Shown: positions 45,741 to 56,769 of the stretch, piece by piece
Layout: each line of letters starts with the position of its first letter
Position numbering within the stretch: the first letter of the stretch is position 1
Assembly (NCBI GenBank): GCA_948567375.1
Contig: OX419757.1
Coordinates: forward strand, 12,166,974-12,230,973
Length of the DNA stretch: 64,000 nt
Direction of reading: 5' to 3'
DNA from: Lunularia cruciata
Taxonomy: Eukaryota > Streptophyta > Marchantiopsida > Lunulariales > Lunulariaceae
The notes under the pieces: model-generated
The model's input: the letters and a program-made list of their open reading frames with translations, nothing else
What the model was told of the DNA's origin: nothing
The model's database searches: none
Position numbers and translations under genes: made by a program

Positions 45741-48700
45741 TTATCTTATTTAATCGGCTTCGGTTTCTTTATACTGCATAAAGTTGAGAAACCGGGCAAC
45801 GCAGGTCGCCCGTCCTGACTTGCGGATGCGTTCTCGGGCCATGAATGACAGAAATATTCATGGCACGCAACCGCGAGCCATGTGAAACCAGGTTTTGGCT
45901 CACATGTACGGTACTTTCAGTTTGTAGCACGCACTCTCTGCTTCTTCAGATTTTGATCATTGATTGCATTGAGGGATACTGGACTGTACATAAGACCGGA
46001 ATTTATCAGATGAATGATTGAGTTGTAGACTATAGTATACGATAGTTGTTAAACTGGATTATCCCAATCATAGAAAGCTACAGTGAAGAAATCAGGGATA
46101 CAAACGATCACCAAGAGATCTAGTTAAGCTAACTCCAGTACTACTGAACGTTATTGGACTCTTTTCAGTTTATGGAGAATGGAGAAGAATTCTCGATCAA
46201 GATGTACGACCGAAGACTCCCTGGTGTGTGTTTGAAACGAGCAATGGATTCCCATTGTTATACAGTATTTAGAGTGTGCATTTCATTCAGTGAAATATAA
46301 AGGTCAGAGACCAGCGCACGACAGTAAAGGCCTAGATATCTCTTTCAAACTGTCCGAGACAGACGGTCCTGTTACGACTTCAGAGCTGTGTCCGACTACT
46401 AGCAGCTACATTTCTTCCCGGCTTTGAAGTGAATGTATTCATATTTACTCGAAGTACATAAATGCGACTGATCTTCAATGTGCAGTTCAGTAAGTTTCGA
46501 AGAGGTGAGGCATTGTTGGAATTTCAACTTCAAATATTCAAATGATGACGGTATTTGTTTATTGATTTGATCAGTTTAAGATTCCAATAAATTATTAAAT
46601 CTGCCATCCCTCAGATTGACGCTAATTGTGATTCATTACAATGTGTACCTATCGTTGAATTTACACATCGGTCTGGCAATTCTAGTTGAACAGCTGAGAG
46701 CTGTTGACCCGGCACGATTTCGAAAAATTCGAGCGTTGTTTCTCTAGATTACACAGCATCACTGTTCAGGGTTGTGATGGCAGACCCCTTCTTCCTTTCT
46801 TCAATCTGTGAGAAAACGTTTGCTGAATCTAGAATTTGGCACATTCACACAAAGTGTACAACTGTTCGCCCTATGCAACTATAATTGATGTGACCGGTGA
46901 CATGGTTATCAAGAATCAGGTCGACAAGATGAAATCTCACAGCCCGCACAAATAACCATCGTAGGTGGACTTTTATTCACAACAAGTTGCAGTTGGATGT
47001 GAGCTTGTTGAAGAAAATGGTATCGTACATGTTGGATATCTAACGTGAGGATATGTATGCATAAAATCGGAACAGAACTAACCCGGATTGACCGGCACTG
47101 CTCGAGCGCTGATGTGGTTGCGTCTAACTCACATTGTCTTCAACAGTTGCAACCAACTACTGACCTACTGTTAACACATTTGTGAAAGGCCCATCAGTGC
47201 AACAATGCCGAGCAACAATGTCACAACCATAACCTCGCTGAAACCAAGATTCTGAAAGGCATAACCCCGGATCCTTATCCCTGGTTGCGTAGAAGCATTC
47301 ACATACTGAGTCTCCACCATCGAGTAGCTTGCTATATGTGCAATGGAGGGCAGACGCCATCCGTAGAATGAGGAATCCACACGCACTTAGGACAGAACCC
47401 AGGCAGACTGAACTCATACCAGTCTAAGCAACTCGGAATTGCCTCAAAACACAGTGCAAATCTACGGAAAGCGGAATTGATATACAATCCATGAAACGAC
47501 GAAGATTGCGTTCCATATCAAGACCAGTATGTGGCTGTAAGCACAGAAGCATCCGGTTCAAAGCAATGCGAAGTGGTAGAGTCTAGCGTTCATTCCACAG
47601 CAATGGAGCCCATAGAACAGCAAGGAAATTAGTGTTAGTTTCTGGTAGAGGGAAAGAACGACGTGCGACTGGACTAGATAGTGTATATCACGGCTGTTCT
47701 ACAACCGCATGCGTCCTAAGACACTCATCAGAAGAAGTTAGCAGCAGACTGTCATAGCAAGCCTGAACAGAAGAAGCACGATCGACTTCATCAGTGCCCA
47801 CGAAGTGCCGAAGTAGCTGACGGAATGCCAATACCCCTCGTACCGAGTTTCTGGTTTGCTCACGACTGCCAGGGCAAACTCGGTTGCTTCAAAAGAGTGC
47901 CGCTTCCAAAGTGTAGCCCTGTAGCAATAACTAGAAACGACTGTGAAAGGTAGCTGTAGTTCATTTCACGTGGCCTTCATGTGTCACCATTGTTGTAGAA
48001 GGAAGTAGAAAGCAACCAAATATTCTCTGCGCATCCTTGGAAGAAACCTGTCGCCAACAGTCGGACCAACTCAGATGCAAACTAGAAACAAGATATTGAC
48101 AAACAAATTTCGCAAAAGATATATTATAACGTTCAGGTTCTTACATCGTCGTTGAACCTCGAGACGCAAATCCGAAAGATTGGTGTGACTCTTAGGAACA
48201 ACTCAAATACATACAGCTAGTTTCGTTCAGTTGCCTGTCCTGCTATGGATGAATCATGTCCGATGAGAAAGTCGGCCAAAGAATTCTGATCGGGTTATAG
48301 GATCGATTGCACGTCAGAAACACTGGAGAAACTGTACTAGTGATCTCTGATTGCCGTAAATACTGCTTGACGAGACAGCTGATGAGATTCATATGACTGC
48401 AGTATATCTCCGAAGTAAATTCAGCTCTGTCGCAATTGCACCTGTACACCTCTTTACCACCATCTGAGCCTGGACATACCATCCGTCCTGGTCTCATCGA
48501 CCTCTAGATCCGCACAGGTAAGCTTCATGTGTGAGAGTCCATGTAACTTACCGTAAGGTCAGAGGCGTTGGAGGAGTACATAAATGACTGCAATCCATTA
48601 CACTAATCTATGTGGTAAATTGCCAGTGCACGAGCGCCACTAAACTTGGACGGCACGATTACTGGCAGGGTGAAATTATTCTAAATAGTCTACTGGTAAG

Positions 48701-49055
48701 CAGTTGAGGTCTTCTTCTTCAATTGAAGTCAAAGTATGACAATTGCCCACAATCCACATTCTGAACATATTGTGACAACAGCTTTGATGCGAAAAATTGA
48801 TTGCGACTGGTAACCAGCCTGATGCATCGGCTGGCTTTTTACACATTCAAAGCTCTGCGATGAGCAAGAGCACATGAGAGCCTAAGTTGTAGTAGATGCT
48901 GGCCGGCCTGCGGCGTTGCGGAGTAAAGGCTTCAGTATCCGAATCGACGTTCTCCAGGAGCACTATACTAGTTTTGGAGCTCGAGAACGGATACAGAACC
49001 TCATCAGGGTAAGATCGCGGTTCGTGCAGACCAGTTGAAATCATCGATCCCTCAG
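45741..49055. other. Spacer of moderate GC, no confident gene
   Basis: Overlapping frames near 47157-47417 (-) and 48243-48497 (-) have no motif. Base composition differs from the AT-rich block to the left, so diverged host sequence is possible. Confidence 0.35.
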
Positions 49056-49059
49056 GCAT

Positions 49060-50073
49060 AGTACAGATAGTTCAACCTGCGAGTCCTTCCCTCCTCATCG
49101 GCAGTCACATCTTCCTCTGAAGCGTTGGTGGTATACTTCGGCGGCCACAGGATGGTGTGTGTACTTGTTCGCTTTGTCTGAGACAGGTCAAACATGGAAC
49201 ATTGTTAGAGAACCTAGGCCCTTCTTGTAATCATGGACGTGAAGTTCGGGAAACTCTCGCTGAGAATGAAACTGAAAAGAAGGAAGAGAAAAGAAAGAAT
49301 TATTGAAAATTGAAATTCTCACAGTCCAACAATTGGTTCGTAAAATACCTTCAGCCGCAGTCCACCTTTCTTCATGACGAGAGACTTCAGGTGAATTCTC
49401 GCTTCATTGATGTTTTCGACGTATCTTCTGAACTTCTGCACCTTTTGAACTCTACCAACGCTTTTCTTGTGGCTTTCGACCAACAAGTAGACGTGTTCCT
49501 GCTTTGTCGGGGAGTCCAAGACATCCGCTATGATCACAGCTCGCGATAACCCATGAAACTTCTGAGGTAATTCCTCCATAATTGTCTCCAGGTCGGACAT
49601 TCTGTCAAAGAAGTTTGTAATGAGCAGAGCCCTAGAGATAATTCTTTCGAAGGATCCAAAGAATTAATCTTTGGCAATATTGATCAGCACCGGTCGACCT
49701 TCTAGAGAATTAAACTGGCATGAGGTAATGCCTTGCTTCACATAACGCTCAGGTGTGGCTAGTCAGCGTCGAGCTCAGAAGCATGGGACAAGTACAGTTG
49801 AAGTAGGAAGGAGCACACCTATCATTCTCAAATTTGAACTCGACCTACGGGGGAATGGTGACCGATAGTTATGGAGACCGACACTTTTGCAGGGTTAGCT
49901 GATGCGTGTATAACGTCTACTCCCCTCCAACCGAAACGAGTGAAGGAGCGCGTTGATGTTGTGTTGTTTGTTGCTTTTGGAGTCCCTGCTGCAGTCTGGC
50001 AGCGTTGCTGCTGCTGTTGCCAGTCTACTGGTAATAGGAACGGCTCTTGATGCTGTCGACTACTTTCAGCCAT
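49060..50073 (-). CDS. Candidate spliced gene of unknown function (possibly a pseudogene)
   Basis: The best exon is 49601-49349: a 'aacttctttgacag' acceptor, then 84 codons starting MSDLETIMEELPQKFHGLSR, ending LRLK before a GT. The next acceptor (ttctcag) opens 49259 with REFPELHVHDYKKGLGSL. A further acceptor at about 49183 opens TKRTSTHTILWPPKYTTNAS and an acidic EEDVTADEEGR tail, ending at a stop near 49060. Upstream, MAESSRQHQEPFLLPVDWQQ (ATG at 50073, good context, Q-rich) may be exon 1. Coding-like text also precedes the main exon in frame (EGRPVLINIAKD, a TAA, then FFGSFERIISRALLITNFFD), so either an intron retains it or the gene is dead. No family recognised. Confidence 0.35.
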
Positions 50074-51112
50074 GGATGCCCACCTGGTTCTGATGCTCCT
50101 GGTTCTGCGGGATCGAACTCTCACGAGCACGAGCTCTCTGTCTGTCTATTTTGGCAGTAGTGCACACAACGGTAAGTGGGACCAAAGTTCACCAGATCTC
50201 TGAACCTGCCCTGACTTCTATCTGCAAGAGGACTGATACTTCAACGAATCCGTCTTCGAATCTTGGAAGAAGAAGAAAGAGTGTCATTTCTCTTGCGAAA
50301 GCTCCTGTGTCTGCGTGTCATAAACTTCAATAAACAATCCATACATTTTGCCCTTGCACTCAGAAAATGCCATGTCAACGACCAATTTTGATGATCATTG
50401 ATACATGTGGACGTCCACTTTTCGTCAGCACCGGATTGACCGACAACTTGATCTCATCCACGGCTTGGAACGCCCGTTTGATCGCCCCTCACCTTTGGCA
50501 TATTTTGTAACTTCACGAGTTTTACGAATCTCATTGTCAGTCAGTGCTGGACAACTTTTCGTCTTTGACGGTCAATGGCATTCTTATTGATCGTACGACC
50601 GATGTTGCAGACTGATCTCCTTTACTGATGACAGACTTGTTTCTGATAGGAACCCTCAACGGTACCAGGTACAGTGCTGGTCTGCTTGGTTTCTACACTC
50701 AAATACTCTGGGGTCCATCAACTGCAAAAGCCAGACTCACGCCGTCCAAATTGATTTCTACGTGGCGCCGCTGATATTGGGACTGCGATATCCAACTCAT
50801 AGTGATCTTGTAAGACGAACATTTACTTCACATGGCATCTTTACATCAGCAATAGCGAGCGAGTAAATTTGCCACTTGCCCCATAAGGTCTCCACCAAGG
50901 TAAATGCTCTCCAACCCTAAGATCCAAGTAATATAAGGGCAGATGGGAGGTTTCATAGACATTGCAATAATTGGCCTACGAACTCGTGAGCAGAAACTGC
51001 TAAAACGACAAAGCCAGAAGCTGGAGGAGGCGCTTGTTGGGGTAGTACGTCAACTGGAGTAAATTGGAAACAATTGCAATTGAGAGGACTGCTAAATAGT
51101 TTTTTATTGCCA
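50074..51112. other. Spacer, no gene recognised
   Basis: Only short frames without motifs; unique-looking sequence between the candidate gene and the LINE insertion. Confidence 0.45.
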
Positions 51113-51127
51113 AACGGCCAATTAGAG
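51113..51127. repeat. Target-site duplication, left copy (aaacggccaattaga)
   Basis: The identical 15-mer occurs at 52345-52359, directly flanking the LINE copy. It defines the insertion borders. Confidence 0.8.
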
Positions 51128-52344
51128 AAAAAGGCTACCGTCTACGAAAAATGAAGGATGGGAAGACCCCATCAAGCCGTTCAAGGGAGAGACAAAAAAG
51201 GTAACATGAGGCTAAGCCCCAATAGAGTCGGTATGAGAAATCTGCCCTACCGCACCTAAGAGATCCGAGCTATGCAAGTCGTACGGTCTACACACAACTG
51301 GAGCATCCGAAGAAACATCACCTAATGTGATTGCTCTCCTATGGATTGCACCAGCCACTGCACTCTGTAGAGCAATGGACACATGCTGTCTAAAGTAAAC
51401 TACAAAGTATGAGAGTGAGAGTGGTACCCCCTGACGCCTAACATGATAAGCTCTCGTGCACTCCCTCACAAATGTGTCAAATGCCGTGTCCATCGCTCCA
51501 TATACTTCCAAGGCTAGAGGAACAAAGAGGTGACCTCGCTGCATGCTCCTATACTTGGAGACCTTGCGACCTGCTGCTGCACTCGCCGTCCATCCAGGGG
51601 GATGGGTAATCACTCCCTTTGAAACTGTATCCCGCGTAGGGTCGGTGACCACGACATCCGCTACTGTCACCTGGTCATCTCGGACCAAGTATAAGTCTGC
51701 CCTGACATGTGATGTCTGCAACGCATACAAACACTCCCTCCAAGCTAAGTATCCACTCTCTCGTGCCATAGCAAACACTATGTCTCTAATGGCATCATGT
51801 GTAGCTATACTCTATCCTCCAAAAGGACACCGTGTCATGTGGACCGCCGCTGCATCTAGTGTAGAACCACACTCACAAGTGAGTAGTGAAGATGCAGATG
51901 GGTGGACCAAACCTAGGCAAAACCTCATCGCTGTAGAGAAAGTAGCCGGTGCGAGTTGGAAAGCCCTAATGCATGGTTGAGCTAGGATCCACGAGCATGC
52001 ACCCTTGCCGGAGCAAGAGCGTAGACGTGCTCTAGTAGCTTGAGGAATGGACGAGTCAACTAAGAGAGAATGTAGCGTATGCTCACACTGTCGCTCCATC
52101 AAGGAAGACTGTAGACCCTTAGTCCAATCTGACGATAGTGAAGCAAAATGATGGAAAACCCTCTTGTGCTCATGGGGATAGACTATATCTAGTCTGCCGC
52201 AATAACACTTGGAGAGAAAAGGATCCTCCCTCCACCTCTGTCACATAAGTCTCCAAAACCGGCCTATCAGCAACCACAAAATGAGAAGCAAGTAGGGGTG
52301 CTGATTAGATAAGTAGATAGTGGTAACGGCCAATTAGATAGTGC
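51128..52344 (-). mobile_element. 5'-truncated LINE insertion with RLE domain
   Basis: About 1.2 kb on the - strand, bounded by a 15-bp target-site duplication. It holds only the C-terminal part of a LINE ORF plus a 3' region carrying the 60-bp motif (51147-51195). Truncation at the 5' end is the normal result of incomplete target-primed reverse transcription. No poly(A) tail is visible; the 3' end reads ..gtagcctttttc. Confidence 0.82.
51212..52102 (-). pseudogene. LINE ORF C-terminus: zinc knuckle and restriction-like endonuclease
   Basis: A single frame of 297 codons is broken only by one TAG at 51812-51814. It contains ATRARLRSCSGKGACSWILA, then the knuckle CECGSTLDAAAVHMTRCPFG (C.C...H..C), then ATHDAIRD, and RADLYLVRDDQVTVADVVV with the R.D...(V)DV pattern of a PD-(D/E)XK nuclease. 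This knuckle-plus-RLE layout is known from R2-type and related LINEs, where the nuclease nicks the target before reverse transcription. The C-terminal LSLSYFVVYFRQHVSIALQ segment recurs in fragments elsewhere in the window. High coding integrity suggests a recent insertion. Confidence 0.75.
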
Positions 52345-52359
52345 AAACGGCCAATTAGA
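52345..52359. repeat. Target-site duplication, right copy
   Basis: An exact copy of 51113-51127. Just left of it, 'attagataagtagatagtggtaa' (52304-52326) duplicates the sequence just right of it (52354-52376), a 50-bp-spaced filler typical of an imprecise 5' junction. Confidence 0.8.
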
Positions 52360-52407
52360 TAAGTAGATAGTGGTAAATAGATACTTGGTGTATAAAGGAA
52401 ATATAGA

Positions 52408-52480
52408 TATTTTGTCTCTCCCTTGTACAGCTTGATGGGGTCTTCCCATCCTTCTTGTGTTCTTTGCAGTCGGTTTTCTC
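52408..52480 (-). repeat. LINE-associated 60-bp motif, inverted copy
   Basis: On the + strand it reads tttgtctctcccttgtacag followed by cttgatggggtcttcccatc and cttcttgtg. It is the reverse complement of the motif at 51147-51195 and lies outside the target-site duplication, so it belonged to a separate earlier insertion. Confidence 0.8.
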
Positions 52481-52679
52481 CTTGCTTTTGGGGTACTTTA
52501 CATGTATCTTACAATGTCTGTAGGGTTCCGCACTATATATATGGGAGTACACGCCCGATACTCTAATCTTACTGCTTTATAGGAGAAACCAAATTGGGGT
52601 CCATTGTTAGACGAGTAATCAAGTGTCACATTGAATTGAAATTAGGGTAAATACTTCATCATCACACAATCATTTTGCA

Positions 52680-53420
52680 CATGCTCTACTACACTCTCGG
52701 CATTTCTCTGCATTTCTCAACGGTGTTCCATCTGATTTGGTTTTTGAGCACATACAATATTGCCCTCTACCTAGATACTCCAAATTTTAGTTTCCTTTGC
52801 TTTACTTTTAGTCAATGCAATGTCTCCATGTGCCTATGGTACAGCTCATTTGTTGGGTGCTTCTTGTCTCCTAGCTCTTTCATAGGAAATGTCAAGTGTG
52901 CACCTCCATGTGCCTATGGTACAGCTCATTTGTTGGGTGCTTCTTGTCTCCTAGCTCTTTCAAAGGAAATGTCAAGTGTGCACCCTGTTAATAATGGGGA
53001 GTTTTCATTTGTTTATTATCAAATCCTATTTGCTTATAGATTTGAACTTCTTTTCATCTCTCTTGTTTCTCCATCAATATGTTGTGGATACTCCAAGGGG
53101 ATGCAAGAAGGTTTTTGCTACCATTCAAGCATTTTTAACTGTCCATCCAAATTGGGTAATGGTCCAAGTTGATGTCTCCAATGTCTTCAATACCATTTCA
53201 CAACCCATGTTTCATGCTCTTTGTGCAACAAGAGATCAAGTCCACAATTGACCCCTTTTGTCCATACATTATATGGTATCAAGAAACCTTTGTTATAGAC
53301 TCACCATACTATTATAGGAGAGTTCACATGCCAAGGGATACTCTAAGGGTCTCTTTTTGCCATAGCATACTACGTGCGCCAGAGCCTAGAGGAGCATCAA
53401 TGGAGTTGGACCCATAGAGA
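52680..53420 (+). pseudogene. LINE reverse transcriptase fragment
   Basis: At about 53090-53250 the + strand reads TPRGCKKVFATIQAFLTVHP then VMVQVDVSNVFNTISQPMFH. This is the LINE RT block around motif A, in which the first catalytic Asp lies in V-D-x-x-N-x-F-N-x-I. No downstream FADD box survives. It is probably the RT of the same family as the RLE fragments, though from a different insertion. Confidence 0.7.
52824..52983 (+). repeat. Two-copy 80-bp tandem duplication
   Basis: The unit 'ctccatgtgcctatggtacag...ggaaatgtcaagtgtgcac' at 52824 repeats at 52904 with one visible mismatch (cata/caaa). Confidence 0.92.
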
Positions 53421-53532
53421 GGAGAGGTTGGGAGATAGGTCAGACTTCTTCATCTTTCACGCTCTCTTAGGCCCTATTGATATCATCCATGGCTCTTAAA
53501 CATCCTAGTGTAGGTGTGGTAGGTGGTGAGGG

Positions 53533-53937
53533 GTGCATGATGGACTACCTACTAGCCAACTACTTGCTACTACACAAACTAAGTCTAGCATGATGTTGGA
53601 GACGGCTCAGCTGATTATGCGTTATCCTTTGTTTTCAACCAGTGACATGTATACATTGGGAGTTGACCCAATCTTAGTATTTAGGTTGGCTGCCACGCTT
53701 TGTGAGAGTAGGGATGATGTGGTCCCTACTACTAGAGCAGAGGTGGTTGCTAGTGGATTTGACTTGGTTGAGGAGCATGGGATCCACTCAACGATCAGTG
53801 GTTTATGGCCGGCAGCAACGGCTAGATTGGAGGAGTTACCAACTAGACCGGCCTTTGAGCAAGCGTGGTTTACACTTAGGGTTGTCCTATTGGATAACCA
53901 TAGGGGGATTTTTATTTTTTTTTGGTGGGACCTTTAG
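53533..53937 (+). pseudogene. gypsy-2 gag-like open segment
   Basis: 134 open codons precede the protease: SSMMLETAQLIMRYPLFSTS, then ESRDDVVPTTRAEVVASGFD and LPTRPAFEQAWFTLRVVLLD. No zinc knuckle is present. Assigned to gag, or to the linker before protease, by position only. Confidence 0.4.
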
Positions 53938-53944
53938 GGAAGGT

Positions 53945-54290
53945 CTATACACCATAGAGTGTCTTACTTGACTCTGGTGTGTAGCTCCTTATGTTGGGGA
54001 AGGTTGCAATTGTTGGTCTAGAGTTATGGAAGACTAATGTGGAGAGATGTCCATTTCAGATCCAGACATTTCTAGGTGGTGGTTCTACATAGTATATCAC
54101 ATGTGGAGAGTTGGTTGTTCAAATTCCGCCTGATCATCCGACTAATAGCTCTATGATGAGAGCTCAAGCCATTGCGACCATAATTGAGTAATATAATGTG
54201 TTGGTTGTGGGAGTAGTGTTATACTCCATGGGTTTAGTATTGACTATTGGGAGGAGATAGCCTCCTATAGACTAGGTTGGAAATTTGGTG
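53945..54290 (+). pseudogene. gypsy-2 aspartic protease (strongly decayed)
   Basis: Frames in this stretch give FQIQTF-like text and a GELVVQIPPDHPTNSSMMRA-like segment. After the TAA at 54189 comes YNVLVVGVVLYSMGLVLTIG, resembling the late retropepsin strands (..YDIL+G...L...G). The catalytic DSG is not intact. Called mainly because it lies between gag and the methyltransferase/RT block. Confidence 0.5.
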
Positions 54291-54639
54291 AAGGATAAGT
54301 ATGTCGCCTACTAGTATGCTTGAGTAGTGGCAGTCTTGGCTCACTACAGTCTGAGACCATGGCGGCATTAGTTTTAGCTTTTAGTGGTGTTGTTACTTGG
54401 CCTGGTGACTTATTGGAGTGGAACACCATGCAGAGGATACTCTAGTACCAAAGGAGATCACTCAAATTTGGAGTATGAGTAGGATTGTTCCATCCACCTT
54501 GGATGTTCCATTATGGAGTTCAGAGGAGGCATTGCAGCATCATACAAATCAATTGGTGCAGTAGGCTTGGGGTGAAGTCTTTGTACCACCAGAAGACCAG
54601 TGTGAAGATGAGCCTCCAAAGTCAATTACCTTGACACCT

Positions 54640-55640
54640 TTAGATACCACACTCATTGCTTGGCAGTATCCAATTGAGGGAGTATGTCTATTGGAGTTGT
54701 TTGGTGGGATTAGCACTGGACTAGTTACGGTACAACAAGCGGGTATATGATTATAGAGGTACTTGTATGTGGAGAGAGATGAGACTACTTGACGAGTCTC
54801 TCTCCATCATGTGGCACACTTGGCCTATCGGTATCCTAAGTTATTACCGATGTCAATAGTTAGGGGTTGCCAAAAGGTCCTACTAGTAGACATTTCTTTG
54901 TTGGGAGCGCATGATCTAGAGAGACATGGGCATGTTCATTTGGTATTTTTGGATGGCCATGTTAGAGACATACACGTGTTGGCCAAGGTTTGGGTCTTTA
55001 GGATCCTTGTTCTAGTGTGTTTTGGCAGATGTTATGGATACTATGACATCTCCAGGTTCATTAGTCCATTTCTCTAGCTTACCTTTTGGAGAACATCCCT
55101 TTGATGGGTGATTCTCATACCAGAGTGGTGGCAAGTACACATCAGGTCCATTCTTGGATGGGACTTGTCATGTTGTTAGATGCAGCTAGAGTGGGATCAC
55201 GGGCTCATCGTCTTCATCTTTGGTGGATGAACCTCTTACCCAAAGAGGTTCTATAGCATGCTTATGATGGGATTCAACGACTAGACCATATCATTGTTAA
55301 TGATATCTTGGATGTTGGGCATTAGTCTCAGATGGTGGTAGTGGCTGATAGGTCACCTATGGCAATGGTGATCCTAGTTAGACAGCTTGGAGCCACTTTT
55401 CACACACTTATGAGTTTCCCAAGCTCCCATGTTTTTCAAGAAGGAGGTCTTGGACTTGTTTGGGACTCATAGTTATAGTAGTTGGTGGACCCCAATGCCA
55501 ATTAGAGAGAAGGGGTTGTTGCACCTATATTACCATTGTTCTAGCCGTGTTAGAGGCATCAAGGTGTCAAAGTGTTTAATTAGGCTATGGACCTAAACTA
55601 TTTGACCTGGATTGTGAGCCTTGGTTTGGGAGAGCAGCAT
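54640..55640 (+). pseudogene. Cytosine-5 DNA methyltransferase domain inside gypsy-2 (broken)
   Basis: Motif I, GVCLLELFGGISTGL, lies at 54679-54723 (S-adenosylmethionine loop). The frame continues to RYPKLLPMSIVRGCQKVLLV. After a shift near 54940, motif IV GWPC is at 54951-54962 (catalytic Cys codon tgt at 54960), followed by a TAG where Q is usual, then RHTRVGQGLGL. Motif VI, YLLENIPLMGDS, is at 55080-55115 in the same frame (E-N). It runs on openly to LLDAARVGSRAHRLHLWW (motif VIII-like) by 55235. Further on, TLMSFPSSHVFQEGG and GLVWDS (about 55408-55470), then AMDLNYLTWIVSLGLGEQ (about 55586-55640), fit the C-terminal motifs. About 330 codons is the size of a compact C5-MTase. It would add methyl groups to cytosine in DNA. 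Many stops mean it is dead here. Confidence 0.82.
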
Positions 55641-56199
55641 AGGATGCACTTGATAGGTATCACCACTTGGACACTTGTGAGCTTTGTGTCTATCAAGATG
55701 ATTCAGGCACATGTTGGGAGTGATCGAGCAAGTGGGCATGGTATTCTTGGGATATAGCCAATGGCTACTAGGGAGAGTGGTCTACTTGGAGTCCATCTAG
55801 GTGAGCGTGAGCTACTTGGATTACACCCTTGGTCTACTTGGGATGTAGCTAAAAGGACATATGGAGCTTGCAACTAGATTGGAGGGAGTTTTTCACATTG
55901 TGGTTGGGAGCATGACACTATTGCTCCCAAGGGTCCAATGTAGCTAGTCAGTACATCTTCCACTCCTACAATAGTTACAAAGGATAATTGGGAGTTAGAT
56001 CTTGGACCCAAGCATACATGAGAGGAAAGACGGAGAGTTTGGAGGTTCTTGAGGAGCTACATAAGTTGTTTTGCCTTCCGTATGAAGGATTTGGGTGCTC
56101 TAAAAGGACTTGGTATTCAGAGTGAGCTAACTAGCAATATTCCAATTTTTTGACGTCCCAACAAATATAGTGACATGAAGCAAGCATTGATTCAAAGCC

Positions 56200-56760
56200 G
56201 TAGTAGTGACTTTTTTTAGGCTAGTTTGGTGGAGATTTCACATGGAGGGTATGCATCAACTATAGTGATGCCAGCCAAGAAGGATATGCATGGTAACTAC
56301 ACAGATAGGTGGATGTGTGGAGATTACCATCCTATCAACCAATAGACTAGGGCTGATTGGTATGCCATGCCTACATCGGAGGAGATCTTTGATGCAATTG
56401 GGCATGCAAAAGTCTTTAGTACTTCGGATCTCCAAGTAGGATATCATTAGTTGCCAATCAGAGAGGAAGACAAGTCCAAGATAGCGTTTTGGGCAATTGA
56501 TCCTCATGGCAAGGATGTGTTATATCTGTGGAGGTTCTTACCATTTGGGTTAAAAAACACTCTTGTTGAGTTCCAGAGGATCATGGATAGGATCCTAGCT
56601 GGATTGGATTTTGCTTGGTGCTATATTGATGACATTTTGGTTTATAGCACTATTATGGAGGAGCATGAGATATAGTTGTTGGAGGTGTTTGAGAGGTTGA
56701 GATTTCATGGACTCAAATTACATCTTGGGAAATATAGGTCTTCCACAAGCAAGTTGACTA
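56200..56760 (+). pseudogene. gypsy-2 reverse transcriptase (broken)
   Basis: MPAKKDMHGNYTDRWMCGDY, then FSTSDLQVGYH (motif A Asp), LPFGLKNTLVEFQRIMDRIL (motif B) and CYIDDILVYST at about 56620-56652 (motif C YxDD). All key residues are present, but TAG codons interrupt the frame at 56344, 56448 and 56674. Classic gypsy RT. Confidence 0.92.
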
Positions 56761-56769
56761 TTTGGGTCA

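Noticed and set aside
47157-47417. 86-codon Cys-rich frame and an overlapping 71-codon frame with a hydrophobic segment
   Set aside because: Two frames look equally protein-like, with no splice partners or motifs.
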